Positions 1 through 7,084 of a stretch of 36,108 nucleotides of DNA are shown in pieces. This stretch comes from Desulfurellales bacterium. GTDB lineage: Bacteria > Campylobacterota_A > Desulfurellia > Desulfurellales > Hippeaceae. Below the pieces are notes generated by a model that saw nothing but the letters and a program-made list of their open reading frames with translations, was not told the DNA's origin and searched no databases. The stretch's first letter is position 1, and each line of letters opens with the position of its first letter. A program made the position numbers and the translations under genes. The stretch spans positions 1 through 36,108 of the forward strand of contig JAMOQJ010000093.1 in the NCBI GenBank assembly GCA_027064065.1, given 5' to 3'.

Positions 1-2
1 TA

Positions 3-410
3 GCAAAGAGATTGGGTTTAAAGATGGGAGAAAAGTTGCCAGAGCCAATTTTAGAGTTTTTCTATAAAAGCGATGAGCTTGATGACCCTATGATTAATGA
101 AAATCATATAAGGGTATTTAAGTGGGCTGATGAAGATACGCTTGCAAAAATGAAAGAGATTGCCTACAAGGTTAACGATTGTTTAAAAGAAAGATTCGAT
201 AAAGCCGGTATTTTGCTTGTTGATTTTAAGATAGAGTTTGGTTTTGATAACGAAGGCAATTTGCTTGTGGGAGATGAGTTTACACCTGATGGTTCAAGGC
301 TGTGGGATAAAGAGACGGGCGAAGTTTTGGATAAAGACAGGTTTAGAAAGGATTTGGGTGATTTGATAGAAGGCTACGAAAAAATTATGATGAAGATATC
401 CAGGATATAA
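3..410 (+). CDS. purC: Phosphoribosylaminoimidazole-succinocarboxamide synthase (SAICAR synthetase), C-terminal part
   Basis: This is the end of SAICAR synthetase, which joins CAIR and aspartate using ATP in de novo purine synthesis. The frame is open to the left edge, so the N-terminal ATP-binding part lies outside the window. The visible piece starts with AKRLGLK, matching the family's segment after the central domain, and continues with [16 protein letters not shown] and NENHI, which are strongly conserved in PurC. The segment DFKIEFGF and the late [12 protein letters not shown] complete the substrate-binding C-terminal lobe. One base separates its stop from purS, so purC-purS-purQ is an operon. 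The TTG at 12 is internal and not a real start. Confidence 0.95.
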   Translation, partial: AKRLGLKMGEKLPEPILEFFYKSDELDDPMINENHIRVFKWADEDTLAKMKEIAYKVNDCLKERFDKAGILLVDFKIEFGFDNEGNLLVGDEFTPDGSRLWDKETGEVLDKDRFRKDLGDLIEGYEKIMMKISRI

Positions 411-411
411 G

Positions 412-636
412 ATGAAATATACCGTTATAGTAAAACCAAAGAAGGCTATTTTAGACCCTCAAGGGAAAGCCATAAAAAAGGTTGCTGAAAATTACTTTGG
501 TAAAGATATAGGTGATATAAGAGTAGGGAAATATTTTGAGATTGAGAGTAGCGAACCTAAAGAAACGATAGAAGAGTTGGCTAATAAGATTTTATCTAAC
601 GATGTTACCGAAGATTACGAGGTTATAGAGTCTTGA
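412..636 (+). CDS. purS: Phosphoribosylformylglycinamidine synthase, PurS subunit
   Basis: PurS is the small structural subunit of the three-part FGAM synthase (PurS, PurQ, PurL) that makes FGAM from FGAR, glutamine and ATP. The 74-residue length is usual for PurS. The N-terminus YTVIVKPKKAILDPQGKAI is the typical family opening, and IGDIRVGKYFEIE forms the second beta strand region. A separate PurS implies that the organism has a small-type PurL elsewhere, since large single-chain PurL does not need it. The 3' end overlaps the purQ start by four bases, implying translational coupling. The call rests on these motifs, the length and the neighbours. Confidence 0.95.
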   Translation: MKYTVIVKPKKAILDPQGKAIKKVAENYFGKDIGDIRVGKYFEIESSEPKETIEELANKILSNDVTEDYEVIES

Positions 637-1301
637 AGGTTGCCATAATTCGTTTTCTTGGCACTAACTGCGATTATGATTGTAAATATGCCTGTGATGT
701 ATTAGGTATTAAATCGGAGTTTGTGTGGCATGAAGAGACAAGCCTGAAAGGATTCGATTGCGTAATTTTACCGGGCGGTTTTTCTTATGGCGATTATTTG
801 CGTTCGGGTGTTTTGGCTAAATTCTCACCCATAATGAATGCCGTTAGAGAATTTGCAAACAAGGGCGGTTATGTTATGGGTATATGTAACGGGTTTCAGA
901 TTTTAACAGAGTCAAGACTTTTGCCGGGCGTATTGCTAAAAAATAACAATTTAAGGTTTATACATAAGGATGTGTATTTAAAAACTGAAGGAAGTAGATG
1001 TTATTTTTTGAAAGACTCAAACAAAAATCTTCTTAAAATGCCTATCGCTCACGGTGAAGGAAATTATTTCTGCACCAAGGAACAGCTTGAGTATCTTAAG
1101 GACAACGATATGATTGTTCTTAGGTATGCTTCAGAAGATGGTAGTGTAGATGAAGATGCAAATCCGAACGGTTCTGTTTTTAATATAGCAGGCATTTGTA
1201 ATGAAAAAGGGAATGTGTTTGGATTGATGCCTCATCCTGAAAGGGCTGTAGGGCATTTGGGAATTGACGGAGAAGAAATTTGGAAAAGTCTTTTGGAATG
1301 A
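633..1301 (+). CDS. purQ: Phosphoribosylformylglycinamidine synthase, PurQ glutaminase subunit
   Basis: PurQ is the class I glutamine amidotransferase that supplies ammonia to PurL for FGAM formation. The 222-residue protein shows the family landmarks: LPGGFSYGDYLR near residues 45-58, the nucleophile Cys in GICNGFQIL near 83-91, and the catalytic His/Glu pair in MPHPER near residue 200. The start is TTG at 633, overlapping the purS stop in a TTGA arrangement; no better in-frame start keeps the conserved N-terminus VAIIRFLGTNCD. The same TTGA overlap recurs at the crotonase gene further on. No clear intrinsic terminator follows; the next signal is the promoter at 1350. Confidence 0.95.
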   Translation: MKVAIIRFLGTNCDYDCKYACDVLGIKSEFVWHEETSLKGFDCVILPGGFSYGDYLRSGVLAKFSPIMNAVREFANKGGYVMGICNGFQILTESRLLPGVLLKNNNLRFIHKDVYLKTEGSRCYFLKDSNKNLLKMPIAHGEGNYFCTKEQLEYLKDNDMIVLRYASEDGSVDEDANPNGSVFNIAGICNEKGNVFGLMPHPERAVGHLGIDGEEIWKSLLE

Positions 1302-1349
1302 AAGTGCCTTTATTTAAGGATTTATTATTCATTTCTTCGTTTATACATT

Positions 1350-1378
1350 TTGACAGAAAATCTGTTTTATGATATTAT
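1350..1378 (+). promoter_or_regulatory. Sigma70-type promoter for tRNA-Ser/tRNA-Arg/SRP RNA/dnaX
   Basis: A TTGACA -35 box at 1350-1355 is followed after 17 bases by TATTAT at 1373-1378. This is close to consensus with ideal spacing. The predicted transcript starts near 1385, about 18 bases before the tRNA-Ser. The spacer holds the small inverted repeat ACAG-AAAAT-CTGT. No other strong promoter is seen before dnaX, so the tRNAs, SRP RNA and dnaX likely share it. Confidence 0.75.
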
Positions 1379-1402
1379 CCAGCTTGAGTTTTTAGGATAT
1401 TT

Positions 1403-1496
<94 letters not shown>

Positions 1497-1515
1497 TAAA
1501 CCACAATTGAGTTTT

Positions 1516-1592
1516 GCGCCCATAGCTCAGTTGGATAGAGCGCAAGATTGCGGTTCTTGAGGTCAGAGGTTCAAATCCTCTTGGGCGCGCCA
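1516..1592 (+). tRNA. tRNA-Arg (anticodon GCG)
   Basis: The acceptor arms GCGCCCA and TGGGCGC pair perfectly, with discriminator G and encoded CCA at 1590-1592. The D arm AGCTCAGTTGGATAGAGC and the T arm GAGGTTCAAATCCTC are canonical. The anticodon stem CAAGA/TCTTG encloses TTGCGGT, so the anticodon is GCG at 1550-1552, reading CGC and CGU. The D loop carries the A20-type arginine identity base, and C35 supports arginine. Most bacteria read these codons with ACG deaminated to ICG instead. Confidence 0.95.
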
Positions 1593-1602
1593 GTTTCTTT
1601 TG

Positions 1603-1725
1603 GCGATGTCTACCCTCTGTGGGCCTGTATGACGTACACCCTACCGAACCCCGCCAGGTCCGGAAGGAAGCAACGGTAGGTAGGGTTGTATGAGCGTATA
1701 GTGTCCTGCTAAGGGTGGGCATCGC
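1603..1725 (+). ncRNA. ffs: Signal recognition particle RNA, small bacterial (4.5S) type
   Basis: The RNA forms the single long hairpin of a small SRP RNA. The ends GCGATG (1603-1608) and CATCGC (1720-1725) pair, then TACCCT pairs with AGGGTG further in. The tip holds the universal Ffh-binding signature CAGGTCCGGAAGGAAGCA near 1655-1672. At about 123 nt it is slightly longer than E. coli 4.5S RNA. It binds Ffh for co-translational targeting, and the receptor ftsY is at 24275 in this window. Only 13 bases separate its 3' end from the dnaX start, so the dnaX ribosome site lies immediately behind the RNA. Confidence 0.96.
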
Positions 1726-1738
1726 TAAGGGAGATGGT

Positions 1739-3025
1739 GTGTATAAAGTATTAGCAAGAAAATATAGACCTACTAAATTAGATGAAATTATAGGGCAAGA
1801 TGTTGCTGTTAGGATATTAAAAAATGCCATTTTAAGCAATAAATTACATCACGCCGTGTTGCTTGCTGGTCCTATGGGCACGGGTAAAACCTCAACGGCT
1901 CGTATAATAGCGAAATCTTTAAACTGCGAAAAGGGACCTACTATAGAGCCCTGTAACCAATGCGAATTTTGTATGTCCATATCAAAGGGCAACAGTGTTG
2001 ATGTGATGGAGATAGATGGTGCATCAAATAGAAAGATAGATGATGCGAGAGCCTTAATAGAAAGTGTAAAGTATCCGCCATTAAAAAGTAGATACAAAAT
2101 ATATATAATTGATGAAGTACATATGCTAACTCAAGAAGCTTTTAATGCAATGCTAAAAACTATAGAAGAGCCACCTGAATATGTTAAATTTATTTTTGCA
2201 ACAACTGCTATAGAAAAGGTTCCCGATACTATCTTATCAAGATGTCAAATTTTGAATTTGAAACGAATTCCGGAAGATTTAATAAAAGAAAAACTTAAAA
2301 TGATAGCAAAGAATGAAAATGTATCAATAGATGATGAAGCGTTGGATATTATAGCGTTTGCGAGTTTTGGTTCCTTAAGGGTTGCGGAAGGCTATCTTGA
2401 TAGATGCATATCTTATTCAACCGAGCATTTAACCCAAGAAGACGTATCTTTGGTTGTTGGTGTTACACAAACCAAAACTATAGAAACATATTTTGAGTGT
2501 ATAAAGAATAAAGAGTTAAATTGTGCTTTGAATATCATTAAAGAATTATACAAAAAAGACGTTAATTTTGAGATATTGATGCAACAATTTATTAAATATT
2601 TAATAGAAAGCAACATATCTGAAGAGTATAAAGCGGGACTTTTAAATGTTTATTATCATACTTTTCTTGACATAAAGAGTAAGGCAGACCCTTTAATATC
2701 TGTCAATATTGCAACGTATAAGGCTATTGCTATGACAAACTTGAGCAAGATAAGCGATGTTATAGAAAAAATAGCTTCGGGTGAAATTGGCGGGATTGAT
2801 GTCGAAAAAAGCGATATTTTAACTCATAAATACTCAAAGGAAAAACAATATACCAATAATATAGATAAAAAAGAAGACAGTAATGCACCAAGTAATAAAG
2901 CCAAATACGAGACTAAAACACCTTCCATAGACATAGAAAGCGAAATAAAAGGCAGCAAGGGGTTGGATGTTATCTTAAAGACATTTGGTGGCAAGATTGT
3001 TTCTGTTGAAAAAATAAATAATTAG
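1739..3025 (+). CDS. dnaX: DNA polymerase III subunit gamma/tau
   Basis: DnaX is the AAA+ motor of the clamp loader that places the sliding clamp on primed DNA. I chose GTG at 1739: it gives the family start MYKVLARKYRP and has AGGGAGA at 1728-1734. The GTG at 1715 would put the first codons inside the SRP RNA. Domains in order: Walker A GPMGTGKT (44-51), a four-Cys zinc module (C63, C72, C75, C78), Walker B IIDEVHML, the sensor 1 region FIFATT, the SRC segment LSRCQ, and a helical collar. At 428 residues it is gamma-sized and lacks a long tau tail; the last 60 residues are polar. An A6 run at 2867-2872 could permit slippage. It is followed by ybaB and recR, the usual order. Confidence 0.95.
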   Translation: MYKVLARKYRPTKLDEIIGQDVAVRILKNAILSNKLHHAVLLAGPMGTGKTSTARIIAKSLNCEKGPTIEPCNQCEFCMSISKGNSVDVMEIDGASNRKIDDARALIESVKYPPLKSRYKIYIIDEVHMLTQEAFNAMLKTIEEPPEYVKFIFATTAIEKVPDTILSRCQILNLKRIPEDLIKEKLKMIAKNENVSIDDEALDIIAFASFGSLRVAEGYLDRCISYSTEHLTQEDVSLVVGVTQTKTIETYFECIKNKELNCALNIIKELYKKDVNFEILMQQFIKYLIESNISEEYKAGLLNVYYHTFLDIKSKADPLISVNIATYKAIAMTNLSKISDVIEKIASGEIGGIDVEKSDILTHKYSKEKQYTNNIDKKEDSNAPSNKAKYETKTPSIDIESEIKGSKGLDVILKTFGGKIVSVEKINN

Positions 3026-3063
3026 TTTATAATTAAATTTAGTTTAATAGTTTAGGAGGTGAT

Positions 3064-3393
3064 ATGGCTAAGGGATTTGGTGGAATGGATTTAAATTCTC
3101 TTATGGCTCAAGCAAAAAAGATGCAGAAAGAGATAGCTAAGGCTCAAGAAGAAGCAGCAAAAGAAGTAACCGAAGTTAGTGTCGGCGGCGGCATGGTAAC
3201 AGTTAAAGCAAATGGAGCCGGCGAGGTGGTGGATATAAAATTGTCTAAAGATATAGTTGACCCTGATGATATAGAGACGCTTGAAGATTTAGTTTTGTCG
3301 GGTGTAAACGAAGCGTTAAGAAAATCAAAAGCTGCAATGGAGGAAAAGATATCCGCTTTAACGGGCGGGCTCAATATACCAGGGATGTTTTAA
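3064..3393 (+). CDS. ybaB: YbaB/EbfC family nucleoid-associated protein
   Basis: YbaB/EbfC is a small dimeric DNA-binding protein of the nucleoid. The 109-residue protein starts with the glycine-rich MAKGFGGMDLNSLMAQAKK, has a long first helix (about 13-35), then the conserved strand region VSVGGGMVTVKANGAGEV, and the IDPxD-like element IVDPDDIETLEDL before the C-terminal helix. The strong ribosome site AGGAGGTGAT lies directly before the ATG. It sits between dnaX and recR, an arrangement conserved widely, and its stop overlaps the recR start by one base (TAATG). Confidence 0.95.
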   Translation: MAKGFGGMDLNSLMAQAKKMQKEIAKAQEEAAKEVTEVSVGGGMVTVKANGAGEVVDIKLSKDIVDPDDIETLEDLVLSGVNEALRKSKAAMEEKISALTGGLNIPGMF

Positions 3394-3992
3394 TGGTGAA
3401 TTTGCAGATTATAGACGATATTGTGAGCAGTTTGTCTAAACTTCCGGGTGTTGGTGAAAAAACTGCCACTCGTTATGCTTTATGGCTTGTAGAGCACAAA
3501 AAAGAAGCTGAAAAGCTTTATCTTTCCTTAAAATATATGTTGGATAATGTTAAATTATGTAGTAGATGTAGATGTATAACAACCAATAAAGACGGTATTT
3601 GCGATATCTGCAAGGATACAAGAAGGGATAGTTCTATTTTGTGTGTCGTTGAAAATATGGAAAATTTTCTTGCAATTGAATCAAGTTCTGTGTATAATGG
3701 CACTTACTACATTCTTGGGGGGCTTGTTTCACCACTATACGGTATTGATTCATATAAGCTGGGATTAGACTATCTTATAGATAGAATAATCACAGAAAAT
3801 ATTAGAGAGGTTATCTTGGTTGTAAGTGCAACCTTAGAAGGTGATTTGACGACACAATATATTAAAGAAAGCTTAAAGGATGCATCGGTAAAAATTACAA
3901 AAATAGCTTTTGGTATACCTGTTGGCACAAACATAAGTTTTGTTGATAAAGATACGTTAATAGAAGCATTTAAGAGTAGGCATGCTGTATAA
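3393..3992 (+). CDS. recR: Recombination protein RecR
   Basis: RecR works with RecO (and RecF) to load RecA at gaps during recombinational repair. The 199-residue length is standard. Domains in order: helix-hairpin-helix LPGVGEKTATRYALWL (about 17-33), a four-cysteine zinc finger with C54, C57, C66 and C69, and a Toprim domain starting ILCVVENMENFLAIE and including YILGGLVSPLYGI. The C-terminal Walker B-like region ends in FGIPVGTNISFVDKDTL, close to the family pattern G(I/L)P(V/M)G...YxDxxTL. Its start overlaps the ybaB stop. Twenty-four bases separate it from porG with no promoter or terminator seen. Confidence 0.97.
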   Translation: MVNLQIIDDIVSSLSKLPGVGEKTATRYALWLVEHKKEAEKLYLSLKYMLDNVKLCSRCRCITTNKDGICDICKDTRRDSSILCVVENMENFLAIESSSVYNGTYYILGGLVSPLYGIDSYKLGLDYLIDRIITENIREVILVVSATLEGDLTTQYIKESLKDASVKITKIAFGIPVGTNISFVDKDTLIEAFKSRHAV

Positions 3993-4016
3993 ATAATTTT
4001 GAACGGGGGTTTTGAG

Positions 4017-4592
4017 ATGTCTAAGAAGTTGGATATTAGATGGCATGGTAGAGCCGGTCAAGGTGCTGTTACCGCTGCTAAAACCTTGGCTGAGTTGATT
4101 TCTCAGGAAGAGGGTGTTTATGCCCAGGGTTTTGCTGTTTATGGAGCAGAAAAAAGAGGAGCTCCGGTTATCGCTTTTACTAGGATAGACGATAAGGTTA
4201 TAAGGGACCACTCTGAATATATGGAGCCTGATATTGTCCTTTTGCTTGACCCTACTTTGCTTGGTCTTGTTGATGTTAAGGAAGGTTTGAAGGATAACGG
4301 AAAGGTTATAGTGAATACATCGTTTGATAAAGAACAGGTTATAGAAGAGTTGGGATTGCAGGGATATGATGTGTATGTAGTTGATGCAAATAAAATTAGT
4401 ATAGATGCTTTGGGTAGAGCAATACCCAATACGCCCATGATAGGTGCTTTGGCTAAGGTTACTGGATTGTTTAGTAAGGATGAGATTTCAAAGGGCGTTG
4501 TTGAGCTTCTTGAGCATGAAGGTAAGTTTCCTCAAAAAATAATAGATGGAAATAGAGAGGCTATAGAGAAGGCTTATGAGGAGGTAAAATAA
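4017..4592 (+). CDS. porG: Pyruvate:ferredoxin oxidoreductase, gamma subunit
   Basis: This is the gamma subunit of the four-part 2-oxoacid:ferredoxin oxidoreductase. I chose ATG at 4017 because GGGGGT lies at the right distance before it and the family start is SKKLDIRWHGRAGQG; the TTG at 3999 is upstream of that site. The hallmark HGRAGQGAVTAAKTLAE and YGAEKRGAPVIAF are both present, and IPNTPMIGALAKVTG follows. The length, 191 residues, is normal. The gene order gamma-delta-alpha-beta is the common archaeal/bacterial one. The stop overlaps the delta start by one base. Pyruvate is the likely substrate; other 2-oxoacids cannot be excluded from motifs alone. Confidence 0.92.
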   Translation: MSKKLDIRWHGRAGQGAVTAAKTLAELISQEEGVYAQGFAVYGAEKRGAPVIAFTRIDDKVIRDHSEYMEPDIVLLLDPTLLGLVDVKEGLKDNGKVIVNTSFDKEQVIEELGLQGYDVYVVDANKISIDALGRAIPNTPMIGALAKVTGLFSKDEISKGVVELLEHEGKFPQKIIDGNREAIEKAYEEVK

Positions 4593-4936
4593 TGGCTGAA
4601 AAATTACTTGACTGGAACGAAGTTCTAATTGGAGCAACAATTAAAGATCCTGGAAATAGTAGAAGTTACGAGACAGGTTCTTGGAGGGTTGAAAGGCCTG
4701 TATGGAATCCAGATGAATGTATTCAGTGTATGTTTTGCTGGGTTTATTGCCCCGATAGCTCTATATTGGTTGATGAAAATGGCAAGATGACAGGCATAGA
4801 TTATGACCATTGTAAAGGTTGCGGAATTTGTGTTGAACAGTGCCCTAAAAAATCTAAAGCTCTTACAATGTTGCTTGAAGCTGATGCAAAGGGTAAAAGT
4901 GAAGAAGAAATAAGAAAAGAAGCGTTTTCTAAATAA
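4592..4936 (+). CDS. porD: Pyruvate:ferredoxin oxidoreductase, delta subunit (2[4Fe-4S] ferredoxin)
   Basis: The delta subunit is the ferredoxin-like electron relay that takes electrons from the thiamine-bound intermediate. Two complete [4Fe-4S] motifs are visible: CIQCMFCWVYCP (about 44-55) and CKGCGICVEQCP (about 72-83). The N-terminal segment with YETGSWRVERPVW is characteristic of PorD rather than a free ferredoxin. Length 114 residues. It overlaps porG by one base and is followed by porA after 12 bases, with the site CAGGAGGATACG before porA. The reader should treat it as part of the complex, not as a soluble carrier. Confidence 0.94.
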   Translation: MAEKLLDWNEVLIGATIKDPGNSRSYETGSWRVERPVWNPDECIQCMFCWVYCPDSSILVDENGKMTGIDYDHCKGCGICVEQCPKKSKALTMLLEADAKGKSEEEIRKEAFSK

Positions 4937-4948
4937 CAGGAGGATACG

Positions 4949-6139
4949 ATGGGTAAAAAAGTAGCATTGACAGGAAATGAGGCTGCGGCTCATGCTATCA
5001 GGCAGATAAACCCTGATGTTGTTGCAGCTTTCCCTATAACTCCATCTACGCCTATTCCTCAAAATATCGCGCAATATATAGCCGATGGAAAGATGGATAC
5101 GGAACTTGTTACAGTCGAGTCTGAGCATTCTGCAATGAGTGCTTGTATAGGTGCTGCTGCAGGTGGCGGTAGGGTTATGACGGCAACAAGCGCTAACGGT
5201 TATGCATTGATGTGGGAAATGTTATATATAGCATCAGGTGCTAGGCTGCCTATAGTTATGGCTGTTGCAGCAAGGGCATTGTCAGGTCCTTTGAATATTC
5301 ATGGAGACCATTCTGATATAATGGGCGGACGAGATTCAGGTTGGATTGAGTTAGTTGCTGAGAATTCCCAAGAAGCTTATGATAATCTTATTCAAGCTGT
5401 AAAAATAGCAGAAAACAAGGATGTTATGACGCCTGCTTTAGGTGCTTTTGACGGATTTAATATATCCCACTCCATAGAAATTTGGGAGATGGAAGATGAT
5501 GATAAGGTTAGAGAGTTTGTTGGAGAATATGAGCCTCTATTTCCTTTGTTGAAAACGGAAGAGCCTGTAACCCACGGCGCATGGGCTCCACCTGATTGGT
5601 ATTTTGAGCATAGGATGAGCCAGCTTAAAGGATTGTTGAACGCAAAAGATGTTGTAGTTAATGTAGGTAAAGAATTTGGTAAAGCTTTTGGAAGAGAATA
5701 TGGAATATATGAAGCCTATAAAATGGACGATGCTGATTATGTAATAGTTGCGATGGGTTCTGTTTGTGGAACTACTAAAGACGTTGTAGATAGTTTGAGA
5801 GATAATGGCGTAAAAGCCGGTTTATTAAAATTAAGACTCTTTAGGCCATTCCCGTATAAAGAATTGGCTGATGTTTTATCGGGCGCAAAGGCGATTGCAG
5901 TTTTGGATAGGGTATCACCAGCGGGAGCTCAAGGTGGACCTTTATTTAATGAAATTAGAAGTGCTTTGTATGATGCAAACAATAGACCGCCCGTTATTAA
6001 CTACTCGTATGGTCTTGGAGGAAGGGATACTCAACCAGTTCATATCAATTCGGTATACGACACACTGAAAAAGATTGTCGAAACCGGAAAAGTTGAAAAG
6101 CAGTTTGACTGCTTAAACCTAAGAGGAGCATGGGGGTAA
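4949..6139 (+). CDS. porA: Pyruvate:ferredoxin oxidoreductase, alpha subunit
   Basis: The alpha subunit carries the pyrimidine-binding half of the thiamine diphosphate site and the CoA-binding region. The N-terminal signature AAFPITPSTPIPQ (about 26-38) and VESEHSAMSACIGAAAGGGR (about 54-73) are diagnostic, with TATSANGYALMWEML after them. The C-terminal transketolase-like domain holds VIVAMGSVCGTTKDVVD and LLKLRLFRPFP. Length 396 residues is normal for the separate subunit. It lies between porD and porB. In an acetate-using anaerobe the complex may run toward pyruvate synthesis, but direction cannot be read from sequence. Confidence 0.95.
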   Translation: MGKKVALTGNEAAAHAIRQINPDVVAAFPITPSTPIPQNIAQYIADGKMDTELVTVESEHSAMSACIGAAAGGGRVMTATSANGYALMWEMLYIASGARLPIVMAVAARALSGPLNIHGDHSDIMGGRDSGWIELVAENSQEAYDNLIQAVKIAENKDVMTPALGAFDGFNISHSIEIWEMEDDDKVREFVGEYEPLFPLLKTEEPVTHGAWAPPDWYFEHRMSQLKGLLNAKDVVVNVGKEFGKAFGREYGIYEAYKMDDADYVIVAMGSVCGTTKDVVDSLRDNGVKAGLLKLRLFRPFPYKELADVLSGAKAIAVLDRVSPAGAQGGPLFNEIRSALYDANNRPPVINYSYGLGGRDTQPVHINSVYDTLKKIVETGKVEKQFDCLNLRGAWG

Positions 6140-6142
6140 AAT

Positions 6143-7084
6143 ATGGCTCTTTTAAATGATTTAGCAAAGAAAAAAGAAGGTCTTGTTAATGGTCATAGAT
6201 TGTGTCCGGGTTGCACCCATTCCGTTATAATGAGACAGGCTTTAGCTGCTGCGGACACAGACAAATACGATATTGTTATAGCTGCCGCTACAGGGTGTTT
6301 TGAGGTTTCTACAGGACTTTATCCTTACACAAGCTGGAATGTTCCGTGGATTCATAGTGCTTTTGAAAATGCTGCAAGCACCATAGCCGGTGTTGAAGCT
6401 ATGTATAAAGTATGGAAAAAGAAGGGCAAAACAAACAAAGATATAAGATTTATAGCTGTTGCAAGTGATGGTGGAACATACGATATAGGCTTGCAGGCAC
6501 TTTCAGGCGCAATAGAGCGTGGACATCAGTTTTTATATATTTGTAACGATAATAATGCTTATCAGAATACAGGAAATCAGCGCTCAAGCGCAACACCGTT
6601 TGGTGCAAGTACAACAACAAGCCCTAATGGAACAATTATTCAAGGTAAGACTCAACCTAAGAAAGATATTATGAGCGTTTTGGAAGGTCATCATATGCAG
6701 TATATTGCTCAAGCTTCTCCTTCTAACTGGAGAGACTTGATGGATAAGGTGAAAAAAGCACTTGATGTCAACGGTCCTACATATATAAACGTTATAGAAC
6801 CATGCACCACCGGTTGGGGATTTCCTGCGCATAAAGCTATAGAAATCGCTCAATTGGCTGTAGATACCTGTGTATGGCCATTGTATGAAGTTGTTGAAGG
6901 CAAGGTTGTTATAAATTACAAGCCTAAAAATAAATTGCCTGTTGAAGAATATTTAAAGCCGCAAAAGAGATTTGCGCATCTGTTTAAGAAGGGTAATGAG
7001 CACTTAATTGAAGAGTATCAAAAACAGGTTGATAAACATTGGGAATGGCTCTTAAAAAGAGAAGAGTCCGGTATTTCATATTAA
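6143..7084 (+). CDS. porB: Pyruvate:ferredoxin oxidoreductase, beta subunit
   Basis: The beta subunit binds the diphosphate and Mg of thiamine diphosphate and the proximal [4Fe-4S] cluster. Cluster cysteines are visible in LCPGCTHS (about 21-28), ATGCFEV (about 48-54) and IEPCTTGWGF near residue 220. The thiamine-binding motif is SDGGTYDIGLQ with the later NDNNAYQNTGNQ. The 313-residue length fits PorB. Three bases separate it from porA. The last four bases overlap the stop of the convergent folC gene through a shared TTAA, and no plus-strand T-tract terminator follows; a strong hairpin lies at 7101-7130 inside folC. Confidence 0.95.
   Translation: MALLNDLAKKKEGLVNGHRLCPGCTHSVIMRQALAAADTDKYDIVIAAATGCFEVSTGLYPYTSWNVPWIHSAFENAASTIAGVEAMYKVWKKKGKTNKDIRFIAVASDGGTYDIGLQALSGAIERGHQFLYICNDNNAYQNTGNQRSSATPFGASTTTSPNGTIIQGKTQPKKDIMSVLEGHHMQYIAQASPSNWRDLMDKVKKALDVNGPTYINVIEPCTTGWGFPAHKAIEIAQLAVDTCVWPLYEVVEGKVVINYKPKNKLPVEEYLKPQKRFAHLFKKGNEHLIEEYQKQVDKHWEWLLKREESGISY

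Noticed and set aside
4625-5128. A 167-residue open frame on the minus strand across porD and porA
   Set aside because: Antisense to two genes with clear iron-sulfur and thiamine-enzyme motifs; no ribosome site or family match.
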